Shown: positions 24,763 through 34,339, numbered from the stretch's first letter. The stretch is DNA of 64,000 nucleotides from Aquimarina spongiae (GCF_900141785.1 NZ_FQYP01000013.1:30758-94757); one strand, 5' to 3'. Numbers and translations: made by a program. Notes: generated by a model from the letters alone, not told the origin.

Positions 24763-26070
24763 ATGAAAAAAATAGGGGTATTAGTATTGGTTTTTTTTAG
24801 TATCACCACACAATGTTTATCTCAAACATTAAAAAGAAGAGCTTCGTTTGAAGCTAAAATTTCATGGCCGGATAACAAAACACCAGGAGCAAAGGTTGAA
24901 GAAATCGATGAAGGGTCTCCATTGCTTAACGCAGGTTTTAAAGTAGGAGATGTGATCATAAATGTAGATCATCGACCGGTACTTAATTCAGAAGATTGGA
25001 GTGCTATAATCTACGGGATTCGTTCTGATCAAAAAACTTATATCGTGGTCAAAAGAGGAGTTGATAAAATTAGTCATGAGGTAGTGTTAAACCCTTTGCC
25101 AAAAGAGCAGCATGATGTTTTAGATACTTTTTATGAGAGCGTAACTAGCGAATATGGAATACGCCAACGGGTAATTATTACCAAACCTAAAGGGAAAGGA
25201 CCTTTTCCTGCTATTTTCTTGATTCAGGGGTTGAGTTGTTCCACAATAGAAAAATACTCGGGTAGAAGTAACAACTGGGTGCGATTAATTAAAGATTTGG
25301 CCGAGAAATCGAATATGGTTTTGGTCAGGGTAGAAAAACCAGGAGTAGGGGATAGTGAAGGAGATTGTGGGAAAACGGACTTCCAAACCGAGATTAGTGG
25401 ATACGAAGCTGCGATGCAATTGCTCAAATCAAAAACGTATATCCAACAAGATAAAGTGATCGTATACGGAAATAGTATGGGGAGTGCTTTGGCTCCATAT
25501 ATTGCGAATCAATTTAATGCTGCAGGAGTCATATCAGATGGAACGTTTTTCAAATCCTGGTACGAGCATATGCTGGAAATAGAACGTAGAATATTAGGGA
25601 TCGAGGGCAAATCTCAAAAAGAAATTTATGACTTGATGAATACAGTGTACATTCCTATCTACTATAAAATGTTGATTGAAAAGAGAAGTTATCATGATAT
25701 TTTAGAGGAAAACCCGTTGTTTAAAAAATATCACAGGCATGGTCCTTTCCATATGTATGGCCGTCCTGTTGAATATTACCATCAGGTACAAGATTTTAAT
25801 TTTGCTTTCGAATGGCAGAAAATAAAAGTGCCAGTTAGAATTCGATGGGGGACTAATGATTGGATTATGACCGAGAATGATAATGATATGATCATAGCTC
25901 TTTTAGAAAAATCAAATCATAAGGATCATCAACTCTATAAATATCCAAAGTTAGATCATTGGTCAACGATTCATCCGGATTACGGTTCAAGTTTTAATTT
26001 TAAACCTGGAAAATGGGAAGATAAAATCAGCCAGCAAATTATTGATTGGGCATGGGAAATGGTGAAATGA
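24763..26070 (+). CDS. Secreted PDZ-alpha/beta hydrolase fusion
   Basis: Protein of 435 residues exported by the signal peptide MKKIGVLVLVFFSITTQCLS. Residues about 42-98 form a PDZ domain (GSPLLNAGFKVGDVIINVD). Residues about 125-435 form an alpha/beta hydrolase of the S9/dienelactone type with nucleophile elbow GNSMGS (Ser238), an Asp in RIRWGTNDWIM and a late His in PKLDHWSTIH. It probably cleaves a peptide, ester or lactone in the periplasm; the substrate is unknown. PDZ domains are usual in proteases but uncommon before this hydrolase fold, so it may tether to a partner's C-terminus (inference). Divergent from the LytTR regulator. Confidence 0.87.
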   Translation: MKKIGVLVLVFFSITTQCLSQTLKRRASFEAKISWPDNKTPGAKVEEIDEGSPLLNAGFKVGDVIINVDHRPVLNSEDWSAIIYGIRSDQKTYIVVKRGVDKISHEVVLNPLPKEQHDVLDTFYESVTSEYGIRQRVIITKPKGKGPFPAIFLIQGLSCSTIEKYSGRSNNWVRLIKDLAEKSNMVLVRVEKPGVGDSEGDCGKTDFQTEISGYEAAMQLLKSKTYIQQDKVIVYGNSMGSALAPYIANQFNAAGVISDGTFFKSWYEHMLEIERRILGIEGKSQKEIYDLMNTVYIPIYYKMLIEKRSYHDILEENPLFKKYHRHGPFHMYGRPVEYYHQVQDFNFAFEWQKIKVPVRIRWGTNDWIMTENDNDMIIALLEKSNHKDHQLYKYPKLDHWSTIHPDYGSSFNFKPGKWEDKISQQIIDWAWEMVK

Positions 26071-26081
26071 TTCGTGCAAGG

Positions 26082-26963
26082 CTATAAAACCTTTTTGACA
26101 CCTTCGAAGTTTTTGATGTATTCTGTAGGGGTGCAGTTTTTTCGGGACTTGAAGATGCGATTAAAATTTGATACATTATTGAAGCCAGCTTTGTAAGCGA
26201 TTTCTGCAATGGATTCATCATTCTCTAATAACCATTGAGAGGCAAAACCAATACGAACATCGTTAAGATAGTCTATAAAAGTTTTGCCTGTTCTTTTCTT
26301 TATGAAACGACTAAAGGAGACTTCTGTCATATTTACTAGTGCTGCTACGTCTTTAACTTTAAGTTTTTCCCTGAAATTTTCTTTAACATACTCATTGATG
26401 ACTTTGATTTTTTCGCTATTGTGAAAATTTTCCGTGGTAGGAGAATAGGAGGACAACTTCTTTTGACCTTCAGAAATAGCCAGAAAATGCAATAAAGAAA
26501 TAAAAGAAAGAAAGTATTCGAGGCCTTCTAATTTTGATAAGTTCCTGATTTTAGAATATGCAGCGATTGCTGTTTCTCTAGAAAAAAGGATCCCATAAAA
26601 AGAGTCTTCAATTAGTTTTTTTATGGGCTTCATTAGGGATCTGTTCAACAATGAATCCTGCAAAAGATTGTCATGAAATTGAAGTGTGATCTCATGAATT
26701 TCCTTTTGTTTACAGTTATGTAGTGTCCACCCATGAAATAGATTAGGCCCTATAAGAACTAATTCGTAATCTTCGATGTCTTGCATATGATCACCAATGA
26801 TTCTTTGAACTCCTTTACCGTTATGAATGAAATTAAGTTCGAATTCAGGATGAAAGTGAACAGGAAAATCAAAATCATCTTTGATTCTATCAAATACAAG
26901 AAAACAATCGCTCGCCGTAAGCGGGGTGATTTCTCTATGAATATCTTGTTCCAAAAGCTTCAT
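26082..26963 (-). CDS. AraC-family regulator, probable activator of the mannan operon
   Basis: Transcription regulator of 293 residues. An N-terminal cupin-type sensor (about 20-100; FPVHFHPEFELNFIHNGKGV, LVLIGPNLFHGW) and a C-terminal pair of AraC helix-turn-helices (about 190-290; KLKVKDVAALVNMTEVSFSR, SIAEIAYKAGFNNVSNFNRI) are clear. It is divergent from the epimerase-mannanase-transporter-phosphorylase genes with a 105-bp gap, so it most likely senses a mannooligosaccharide or product and controls them (inference from context). Confidence 0.92.
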   Translation of the reverse strand: MKLLEQDIHREITPLTASDCFLVFDRIKDDFDFPVHFHPEFELNFIHNGKGVQRIIGDHMQDIEDYELVLIGPNLFHGWTLHNCKQKEIHEITLQFHDNLLQDSLLNRSLMKPIKKLIEDSFYGILFSRETAIAAYSKIRNLSKLEGLEYFLSFISLLHFLAISEGQKKLSSYSPTTENFHNSEKIKVINEYVKENFREKLKVKDVAALVNMTEVSFSRFIKKRTGKTFIDYLNDVRIGFASQWLLENDESIAEIAYKAGFNNVSNFNRIFKSRKNCTPTEYIKNFEGVKKVL

Positions 26964-27021
26964 CTACGGAATAGGATTAGTAATTGACTAAATAGTGTCA
27001 AAATCTAAAAATAATATAAAA

Positions 27022-27029
27022 TAGTTTTG
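27022..27029 (+). promoter_or_regulatory. -7 box for the mannan operon
   Basis: TAGTTTTG, full match to TAnnTTTG, 39 nt upstream of the epimerase ATG. There is no TTG at -33, as would fit an AraC-dependent promoter (inference). Confidence 0.4.
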
Positions 27030-27068
27030 AACTGTCTATAAGATAGTAATTATTAATTCTATACTAAT

Positions 27069-28262
27069 ATGAGGATTGCTTTGCAAGAATTAAAAGAAGC
27101 TACAAAAAAAGAACTTGCCCATATTTTGAAATATTGGGAAGAACATACCTTAGATACCAAATACGGAGGATTTATTGGTCATATAACATATCCGGATCAA
27201 AAGAAACCATTAAGTAATAAAGGGATCATACTCAATTCAAGAATTTTATGGACTTTTTCAGCAGCTTCTAACTTTTACAAAGACAACCGGTATGAGTTAC
27301 TGTGCCAAAGAAGTTTTGATTATCTCAAAACCTATTTTAGGGATACGGAGTATGGAGGAGTTTTTTGGGAGCTAAACTACAAAGGAGAAGTTGTACATGC
27401 CAAAAAGCAAGTCTATGCACAAGCTTTTATGATATATGCCCTATCTGAATATTATCTGTTTTCTAAAAATAAAGAAAGTAAAACATGGGCGATCGAGATT
27501 TTTAACTTGATAGAAAATCATGCGCTAGATCATCAAGATGGAGGGTATATCGAAGCCTTTGATCAACAATGGAATCAGATCGAAGATATGCGATTGAGTG
27601 AGAAAGATGATAATACTGCCAAAACTATGAATACTCATCTTCATTTGTTGGAAGCGTATACCGTGTTTTTTAAAATTTATCCAGAGAATCAAGTCAAAGA
27701 GGCGATCAAGAAATTAATCCATCTTTTTTTGAATGTGTTTTTGGACAAGATCGGGCATTTTAATCTGTTTTTTGATGAGAAATGGAACCTGAAAAGTAAC
27801 ATTTATTCGTACGGCCATGATATTGAAGCAGCATGGTTGCTGGTAGAAGCTGCGGTGGCAATTCAGGATGAAAAAATAATCGATCAGGTAAAAAATGCTG
27901 CGATTAAAATAGCAGATCGATTTATGCAGGTGGCTATCGATGATGATGGAGGTGTAATGAATGAAGAAAACTATGTTGCCGGAGATATAGATAAAGATAG
28001 GCATTGGTGGCCTCAAGCTGAAGGTATGATTGGTTTGTATTACGCGTACCAAATTACAGGAGAACAGAGGTACCTCGAAACCGCGAAAAGGATTTGGGAA
28101 TTCATTACTTCAAAAATGATCGACCAAAAGTATGGAGAATGGTTTTGGCGCATAGATGCGAACGGGCATCATAATCCAAAGGATGAAAAAGTAGGGATGT
28201 GGAAATGTCCATATCATAATAGTAGGGCGTGTATGCAATTGCATCTTTATGATGTGTATTAA
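27069..28262 (+). CDS. AGE-family epimerase, probable cellobiose/mannobiose 2-epimerase
   Basis: Cytoplasmic (alpha/alpha)6-barrel epimerase of 397 residues. Characteristic segments are LNSRILWTFSAA, HLHLLEAYTVFFKI, YSYGHDIEAAWLLVEA, WWPQAEGMIGLYYA and WKCPYHNSRACMQL, which carry the active-site His and Arg residues of the N-acylglucosamine/cellobiose 2-epimerase family. With the GH130 gene two loci downstream it fits conversion of beta-1,4-mannobiose to mannosyl-glucose. This specificity is inferred from the operon and the known Bacteroides fragilis pathway, not from sequence alone. Confidence 0.92.
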   Translation: MRIALQELKEATKKELAHILKYWEEHTLDTKYGGFIGHITYPDQKKPLSNKGIILNSRILWTFSAASNFYKDNRYELLCQRSFDYLKTYFRDTEYGGVFWELNYKGEVVHAKKQVYAQAFMIYALSEYYLFSKNKESKTWAIEIFNLIENHALDHQDGGYIEAFDQQWNQIEDMRLSEKDDNTAKTMNTHLHLLEAYTVFFKIYPENQVKEAIKKLIHLFLNVFLDKIGHFNLFFDEKWNLKSNIYSYGHDIEAAWLLVEAAVAIQDEKIIDQVKNAAIKIADRFMQVAIDDDGGVMNEENYVAGDIDKDRHWWPQAEGMIGLYYAYQITGEQRYLETAKRIWEFITSKMIDQKYGEWFWRIDANGHHNPKDEKVGMWKCPYHNSRACMQLHLYDVY

Positions 28263-28401
28263 AAACCAGGGAAAAGCACAATTTAGTAGAGTGCTCCTAG
28301 GATTCGTATAGGAATTGATAAAATAGTATTACACAACTTTTTTCATCAGCACTATTTTTACCATGCTCTTGGTTAAAAGGTAATTATATAACCTGATTTA
28401 A

Positions 28402-29553
28402 ATGATGAAAAAAAATAGTTGGGATATTCAAGATGTTCATCGTGTTGCAAATGTTGTAGCAGTAATCATGTTTGCATTGTGGCTTCAGTCCTGTGGCTCA
28501 TCCCGATCAATGCGACAAAAAAATAAGTTAGTGGATACCAAGGCAACTGCTAAAACACATTACTTGTTTAATCGGATAAAGGAAATTCCTAAAAAAGGGT
28601 ATGCCTTTGGTCACCAGGATGCAACGGCTTACGGTATTAATTGGAAAAATGATGGAGATACTTACCAAAGTGATGTGCAACAAGTGTCTGGAGACTTCCC
28701 CGGAGTGTATGGTTTTGAAATTGGCCATATAGAGCTGGGGAATCAACACAATCTGGATACTGTGAATTTTGAGGTAATGAGGAACTTGATTAGGAAAGCT
28801 CATAAAGATAAAGGCATTATTACCATTAGTTGGCATCCCAATAATCCTATGTCTGGTAAAAGTAGTTGGGATACTACCTCAACCGTAAAACAAATCCTGA
28901 AAGGAGGAGTGTTATACGATAGTTACAAAGAGTATTTGGCAAAAGTAGCCTTGTTTTTGAAGAAGTTAGATGGTTTTTGGCAAAGTGATATTCCTGTGGT
29001 ATTTCGTCCATTTCACGAGATGAATGGAGATTGGTTTTGGTGGGGGAGTTCAAGTTGCAGCCCTGAAGAGTATAAAAAACTATGGAGAGAAACGGTAGCC
29101 ATATTAAGTAATGAATTGAAGGTGCACAATATTTTATATATGTACTCTCCGAATCTTTTAAAAAAAGAAGAAGAGTTTTTGAGGTACTACCCGGGGGATG
29201 ATTATGTAGATCTCTTAGGTGTTGATGTATATCAGTATACTACTGATGTTGAATATATGGAAATCTTAAAACGTAATCTCGAGGTTTTAAAAGCGATAGC
29301 GGTAAAGAAAAACATGCCTTATGCACTTTCTGAAGCGGGGCACGAGAAATTAGATAGCTCTGAAAACTGGTGGACAGAGATTCTGGATAAAAGTATATCG
29401 AATACGGGGATATCGTGGGCATTATTTTGGAGAAATGCTCGAGAAAGTCATTTTTATGTCCCTTTTCAAGGGCAAAAGACTAGTGAAAATTTCAAAGCGT
29501 ATAGAAAACTACCTCATGTGTTGTTTTTAGAAGAAATAAGTAATATCAAATAA
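28402..29553 (+). CDS. GH26 endo-beta-1,4-mannanase, lipoprotein
   Basis: Surface or periplasmic mannanase of 383 residues that cuts beta-mannan to mannobiose. The long signal peptide ends in lipobox ALWLQSC (Cys31). The GH26 fold is shown by TISWHPNNPM, FRPFHEMNGDWFWWG with acid/base Glu206, and YALSEAGHEK with nucleophile Glu311. It lies in the same direction after the epimerase (139-bp gap) and directly before the transporter. The lipid anchor would hold the enzyme at the cell envelope, feeding the transporter with short products. Confidence 0.93.
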   Translation: MMKKNSWDIQDVHRVANVVAVIMFALWLQSCGSSRSMRQKNKLVDTKATAKTHYLFNRIKEIPKKGYAFGHQDATAYGINWKNDGDTYQSDVQQVSGDFPGVYGFEIGHIELGNQHNLDTVNFEVMRNLIRKAHKDKGIITISWHPNNPMSGKSSWDTTSTVKQILKGGVLYDSYKEYLAKVALFLKKLDGFWQSDIPVVFRPFHEMNGDWFWWGSSSCSPEEYKKLWRETVAILSNELKVHNILYMYSPNLLKKEEEFLRYYPGDDYVDLLGVDVYQYTTDVEYMEILKRNLEVLKAIAVKKNMPYALSEAGHEKLDSSENWWTEILDKSISNTGISWALFWRNARESHFYVPFQGQKTSENFKAYRKLPHVLFLEEISNIK

Positions 29554-29565
29554 GTGTCATGGGAT

Positions 29566-30960
29566 ATGCAACGATTAAAGTTTAAAGAGAAAGTTGGATA
29601 CGGATTAGGAGATTTTGCATCGTCAATGTTCTGGAAACTATTTTCGATGTATCTGTTATTTTTCTATACCGATGTTTTCGGAATTTCTGCAGCGGCAGTA
29701 GGAACTATGTTTTTACTTACTAGAGTATTCGATGGAGCAAATGATCCCATAATGGGGATCATTGCCGATAGAACCAATACCAAATGGGGGAAATTCAGAC
29801 CCTATTTGCTGTGGATGGCAATTCCATTTGCAATAATCGGTACGCTTACCTTTACAACACCAGGTTTTACGGGAACAGGTAAACTAATATACGCTTATGT
29901 TACTTATACGCTTATGATGATTGTGTATACCTCGGTCAATGTTCCTTATGCCTCTTTGTTAGGTGTAATGACCTCTAATCTTAAAGACAGAACGGCTTTA
30001 TCTACATATCGATTTGTTTTTGCTTTTGCCGGAAGTATTTTAGTTCTTGCTTTTGCAGAACCATTGGTAAGTGTTTTTAGTACAACAGATACCGGGGTTA
30101 TAAATGATCAACTAGGATGGCAGTATACTGTCTTGATTTATGCCGTCATTGCTGCGATTTTGTTCTATTTCACGTTCTATCTTACCAGAGAACGGATTAC
30201 ACCACCTAAAGAACAGAGACACTCTTTAAAAGCAGACCTTTCGAATCTATTAAAAAATAAGCCCTGGTTTATTCTCCTGGGAGCGGGAGTGTGTTCTTTG
30301 ATTTTTAATTCTTTAAGAGACGGATCTGCAATCTATTATTTCAAATATTACTTTGATACACAAGAGGCGTTTCAATTTCCTCTTTTAAAAGTAGATGTAA
30401 CATATAGTACCTTATATCTGGTACTTGGTCAGGCAGCGAATATTGTTGGAGTGATTTTGGCCAAACCTATATCTGATAAAATAGGAAAAAAAGCTACGTT
30501 CTTGTTTGCTATGGCCTTAGCATCAGTATTAAGTTGTGTTTTCTTTTGGTTTGAAGAAGGTGATCTGGAGTTGATATTTGTATTTCAGTTTTTGATTAGC
30601 ACCTGCGCAGGAATTATATTTCCTCTGTTATGGTCGATGTATGCAGATATTGCCGATTTCTCAGAGTGGAAAACAGGAAGACGTGCAACCGGACTTATAT
30701 TTTCTTCATCCTCTATGTCTCAAAAACTAGGATGGACTTTGGGAGGTGCTTTAACAGGTTGGTTATTGGCTTATTATGGATTTGAAGCAAATGCTGTACA
30801 AAGCGAAGAAGCAAAAACAGGAATTCGAATGATGTTAAGTTTTGCTCCTGCGATCGGTGCATTGCTTTCTGCGCTATTTATATATTTCTACAAGCTTGAT
30901 GATGCGTTAATTTTTGATATTAATAAAGAACTCACTGAAAGAAGAAATACCACCAACTAA
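29566..30960 (+). CDS. GPH-type sugar:cation symporter (MFS)
   Basis: Inner-membrane transporter with about 12 membrane helices, of the glycoside-pentoside-hexuronide family. Seen: an N-terminal FKEKVGYGLGDFASSMFWKL, the DGANDPIMGIIADRTNTKWG loop (the MFS-A type motif of this family), NVPYASLLGVMT and WSMYADIADFSEWKTGRRAT. It probably imports mannobiose or other mannooligosaccharides with Na+ or H+. ATG at 29566 chosen; an in-frame GTG at 29554 abuts the GH26 stop and would add four residues. Confidence 0.93.
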   Translation: MQRLKFKEKVGYGLGDFASSMFWKLFSMYLLFFYTDVFGISAAAVGTMFLLTRVFDGANDPIMGIIADRTNTKWGKFRPYLLWMAIPFAIIGTLTFTTPGFTGTGKLIYAYVTYTLMMIVYTSVNVPYASLLGVMTSNLKDRTALSTYRFVFAFAGSILVLAFAEPLVSVFSTTDTGVINDQLGWQYTVLIYAVIAAILFYFTFYLTRERITPPKEQRHSLKADLSNLLKNKPWFILLGAGVCSLIFNSLRDGSAIYYFKYYFDTQEAFQFPLLKVDVTYSTLYLVLGQAANIVGVILAKPISDKIGKKATFLFAMALASVLSCVFFWFEEGDLELIFVFQFLISTCAGIIFPLLWSMYADIADFSEWKTGRRATGLIFSSSSMSQKLGWTLGGALTGWLLAYYGFEANAVQSEEAKTGIRMMLSFAPAIGALLSALFIYFYKLDDALIFDINKELTERRNTTN

Positions 30961-30971
30961 AAACAATTGTA

Positions 30972-32162
30972 ATGATTAACGAACCAAAGAAATCAATATC
31001 AAGACGTTTTGAAGCTTTACTACGACAACATAAAGAGTTAGTTCAACAACCAAATGCTATTATCCAATCTGGAAATGGTATTGTTTCAAGGTATCAGAAT
31101 CCAATACTCACTGCAAAACATGCACCTTTGCATTGGCGTTATGATTTAAATCCAGAAACCAATCCATTTTTTTTAGAACGTATAGGAGTTAATGCAACAT
31201 TTAATGCAGGAGCAATCAAATGGGGAGACAATTATGTGCTTTGCGTTCGTGTAGAAGGATATGATAGAAAATCTTTTTTTGCTATTGCTGAAAGCCCTAA
31301 CGGGATTGATAATTTCAAGTTTTGGGACGAGCCTGTGGTGATGCCTCAAACCGATAACCCAGAAATCAACGTTTATGATATGCGTCTGATCGCGCATGAA
31401 GATGGCTGGATTTATGGGGTTTTTTGTGCAGAACGAAAAGATCCTAATGCTCCGGCAGGCGATGTTTCTAGTGCAATAGCCAGTGCAGGAATTGCTCGCA
31501 CAAAGGATCTTAAGAATTGGGAAAGATTACCGGATTTAGTTACTCCTTCGAACCAACAAAGAAATGTGGTGTTACACCCAGAATTTGTAAATGGGAAGTA
31601 TTGTTTGTATACACGCCCCCAGGATGGTTTTATTGAAACTGGAAAAGGGGGAGGGATAGGAATAGGGTATACCCATTCTATGGAACAGGCTGTAATAGAA
31701 AAAGAGGAAGTTATTTTTGATAAAAAATTCCACACGGTTTATGAGTTGAAAAATGGACTTGGTCCAGCTCCGCTAAAAACCGATGAAGGATGGCTTCATT
31801 TGGCACATGGAGTAAGGAATACGGCAGCAGGACTTCGATATGTGTTGTACATGTTTATGACAGATTTGGAGGATATTACCAAAGTAATTCATTATCCAGG
31901 AGGATATTTTATGGCTCCCAATGATCAAGAAATCATAGGGGACGTAGGAAATGTATTGTTCTCAAATGGTTGGATAAAAGATCCCGATGGTACCGTCTAT
32001 ATCTACTACGCTTCTTCAGATGTGCGTATGCATGTTGCCACTTCAACCATAGATGTATTGGTGGATTATTGTAAAAATACACCAGCCGATTCATTTACCA
32101 GTGCAGGATCAGTGGATAGCATATTAAAACTCATCAAAAAAAATAGAGAATTCGAAATGTAA
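30972..32162 (+). CDS. GH130 4-O-beta-D-mannosyl-D-glucose phosphorylase
   Basis: Cytoplasmic phosphorylase of 396 residues that splits mannosyl-beta-1,4-glucose with phosphate into mannose-1-phosphate and glucose. GH130 family features are SRYQNPILTAKHAP, IGVNATFNAGAIKWGDNYVL, the catalytic INVYDMRLIAHEDGWIYG with Asp136 as probable acid, FHTVYELKNGLGPAPLKTDEG and YIYYASSDVRMHVATS. The N-terminal length and YDMRL form fit subfamily GH130_1. Together with the upstream epimerase this reproduces the known B. fragilis mannan route. It starts 11 bp after the transporter and ends the operon. Confidence 0.93.
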   Translation: MINEPKKSISRRFEALLRQHKELVQQPNAIIQSGNGIVSRYQNPILTAKHAPLHWRYDLNPETNPFFLERIGVNATFNAGAIKWGDNYVLCVRVEGYDRKSFFAIAESPNGIDNFKFWDEPVVMPQTDNPEINVYDMRLIAHEDGWIYGVFCAERKDPNAPAGDVSSAIASAGIARTKDLKNWERLPDLVTPSNQQRNVVLHPEFVNGKYCLYTRPQDGFIETGKGGGIGIGYTHSMEQAVIEKEEVIFDKKFHTVYELKNGLGPAPLKTDEGWLHLAHGVRNTAAGLRYVLYMFMTDLEDITKVIHYPGGYFMAPNDQEIIGDVGNVLFSNGWIKDPDGTVYIYYASSDVRMHVATSTIDVLVDYCKNTPADSFTSAGSVDSILKLIKKNREFEM

Positions 32163-32178
32163 GTCTTTATTTCTTTGG

Positions 32179-32643
32179 TTATTCGCCTTTTAAATTTAGA
32201 CGCATTTCAATTAGATGTTTTTCAAATCCAGCTTTCTCATAGGCTCTTATGGCTCTTGGGTTTTTTTCATAAACTGTCAGTCGAACTTCTTCCAGATTTT
32301 TGGTTGCAAACCAATCGCATAAATACTGGATTATAGCTTGACTCACTCCCATCCCGCGATAGGCATCTTTTACATACATAAATCCTATGTATCCTAATTG
32401 CTTTTGTTTGAAAAATGATTTCCGATTTCGTATTTGTCCATACCCACTTCCAACAATTTCTCCATCAATTTCTGCAACAGCTACTTCTGTATGATCGGAG
32501 GTTACATATGCACCAATGTCATAATAACTGATAGCTTCTTTTTGTTTCAGAGTTACATCCATAGGGCGCTCGGCCTCAATGATTTTTTGTTCAAAATCGA
32601 GTAAAATAGGAAGTTCTTCAATAGTAGCTGATCTGATAATCAT
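32179..32643 (-). CDS. GNAT-family N-acetyltransferase
   Basis: Acetyl-CoA-dependent acetyltransferase of 154 residues. A GNAT core with AVAEIDGEIVGSGYGQI (beta 4), YIGFMYVKDAYRGMGVSQAI (the Q/RxxGxG/A acetyl-CoA loop as YRGMGVS) and LTVYEKNPRAIRAYEKAGFE (the AixxYxkxGF motif) is clear. Start set at the ATG 32643, where MIIRSATIEELP begins in family style; the longer frame upstream would run through the pruA terminator. Acceptor substrate unknown. It converges with the GH130 gene. Confidence 0.88.
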   Translation of the reverse strand: MIIRSATIEELPILLDFEQKIIEAERPMDVTLKQKEAISYYDIGAYVTSDHTEVAVAEIDGEIVGSGYGQIRNRKSFFKQKQLGYIGFMYVKDAYRGMGVSQAIIQYLCDWFATKNLEEVRLTVYEKNPRAIRAYEKAGFEKHLIEMRLNLKGE

Positions 32644-32668
32644 GATGTTTTTTATAAGAAGGGTTAAA

Positions 32669-32690
32669 AAAAGCGCCAATTGGCGCTTTT
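32669..32690. terminator. Terminator after pruA
   Basis: Near-perfect palindrome AAAAGCGCCAATTGGCGCTTTT (32669-32690), stem at least 9 bp around AATT, T-rich on both sides. It lies 20 bp beyond the pruA stop on the minus strand. Confidence 0.8.
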
Positions 32691-32710
32691 TAAATTTATA
32701 AGATATGTGG

Positions 32711-34339
32711 TTATTCTCCTAAGAAAGGATATCTGTAATCCGATGGGGATACGAATGTTTCCTTAATCGTTCTAGGAGATACCCAACGTAATAAGTTCAA
32801 ATAAGAACCTGCTTTGTCATTGGTTCCAGAAGCTCTTGCTCCACCAAAAGGTTGTTGTCCTACAACGGCTCCAGTTGGTTTGTCATTGATATAGAAGTTT
32901 CCTGCACAATTTTCAAGTGCTTTGGTCGCTTCTGCAGCAGCATAACGATCCGTAGAGAATATGGCACCTGTAAGTGCATATTCGCTGGTTCCATCTACTA
33001 ATGTTAACATGCTATTCCAATCGCTATCTTCATACACATAAATAGTGATTACAGGACCAAAAAGTTCTGTACACATAGTCGTGTATTTTGGATCCTTTGT
33101 TACAATTACAGTTGGCTCTACAAAGTATCCTTTGGATTTGTCATAACCTCCACCGGCTATAACCTCTGCATCACTATCGTTTTTAGCTTGATCGATGTAT
33201 TTGGCTAATTTGTCAAAAGACCCTTCGTGAATAACCGCAGTAATGAAGTTACTCATATCTTCAGGACTTCCCATTTTGAAAGATTTGATATCTTCCTGAA
33301 CATATTTTTTAACATCTGCCCATAAGCTTTGTGGGATATAAGCTCTGGAAGCTGCACTACATTTTTGACCTTGGAATTCAAAAGCTCCTCTAGAAATACC
33401 AGTAGCCACTTGTTTGGCATTAGCACTTGGGTGGGCAACGATAAAGTCCTTTCCTCCAGTCTCACCAACGATTCTTGGGTAGGTTTTATAATTGTGGATA
33501 TTGGTTCCAATTTTACTCCAAATATCTTTAAAGACATGAGTACTACCGGTAAAGTGGATACCTGCAAAATCTGGACTTGCCAAAACAGTATCTGTGATCA
33601 TTACAGGATCTCCATAAACTACGTTGATTACTCCATCAGGTACTCCAGCTTCTTTAAAAATATCTACAATCACTTTTGCAGAGTAAATCTGGCTATCACT
33701 TGGTTTCCAAACCACAGTATTACCCATCAATGCAGCACTGGCAGGAAGGTTCCCTGAGATCGCTGTAAAGTTAAATGGTGTTATGGCATAAACAAACCCT
33801 TCAAGTGGTCTGTACTCTAATCGGTTCCAAGCACCAGAAGTAGAATCTGGCTGGTCCTCATAGATTTGTGTCATATATTCCACATTGAATCGCAAAAAGT
33901 CGATAAACTCACATGCAGCATCGATTTCTGCCTGAAAGATATTCTTAGACTGCGCAAGCATTGTGGCAGCATTTATTTTTGCACGGTAAGGCCCTGCAAT
34001 TAACTCGGCAGCTCTCAAAAATACCGCTGCACGTTGTTCCCAAGGCAAATTGGCCCATTTTTTTCTTGCTTCAAGAGCAGTATCAATAGCTTGTTGAATA
34101 TGCTTTTTTTCAGCTTTATGATACGTCCCAAGTATATGTTTGTGATCATGAGGAGGAGACATAGTAGCTGTATCGCCAGTGGTAATCTCTTCTCCGTTTA
34201 TATATAAAGGAACATCTATAGTTTCATTATACATTTTTTTATAGGTGGCCAGAACCTCTTCGCGCTCAGGAGTGCCTGGAGCATATGATTTTACGGGTTC
34301 GTTAATGGCAGTAGGAACTTGAAAAAAACCTTTTCCCAT
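32711..34339 (-). CDS. pruA: L-glutamate gamma-semialdehyde (P5C) dehydrogenase
   Basis: NAD+-dependent aldehyde dehydrogenase of 542 residues that oxidises glutamate semialdehyde to glutamate, the second step of proline catabolism. Motifs: ITPFNFTAISGNLPASAALM (cofactor-binding region), IHFTGSTHVFKDIW, VGETGGKDFIVAH (general-base Glu), FEFQGQKCSAASRAYIP (catalytic Cys), and QQPFGGARASGTNDKAG. The length and KCSAASR form match the single-domain P5CDH class also found in eukaryotes. No proline dehydrogenase is beside it, so it is not a PutA fusion or operon here. Confidence 0.95.
   Translation of the reverse strand: MGKGFFQVPTAINEPVKSYAPGTPEREEVLATYKKMYNETIDVPLYINGEEITTGDTATMSPPHDHKHILGTYHKAEKKHIQQAIDTALEARKKWANLPWEQRAAVFLRAAELIAGPYRAKINAATMLAQSKNIFQAEIDAACEFIDFLRFNVEYMTQIYEDQPDSTSGAWNRLEYRPLEGFVYAITPFNFTAISGNLPASAALMGNTVVWKPSDSQIYSAKVIVDIFKEAGVPDGVINVVYGDPVMITDTVLASPDFAGIHFTGSTHVFKDIWSKIGTNIHNYKTYPRIVGETGGKDFIVAHPSANAKQVATGISRGAFEFQGQKCSAASRAYIPQSLWADVKKYVQEDIKSFKMGSPEDMSNFITAVIHEGSFDKLAKYIDQAKNDSDAEVIAGGGYDKSKGYFVEPTVIVTKDPKYTTMCTELFGPVITIYVYEDSDWNSMLTLVDGTSEYALTGAIFSTDRYAAAEATKALENCAGNFYINDKPTGAVVGQQPFGGARASGTNDKAGSYLNLLRWVSPRTIKETFVSPSDYRYPFLGE

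Noticed and set aside
32644..32679. Extension of the GNAT gene
   Set aside because: It overlaps the pruA terminator hairpin, and the GNAT fold starts at MIIRSAT.
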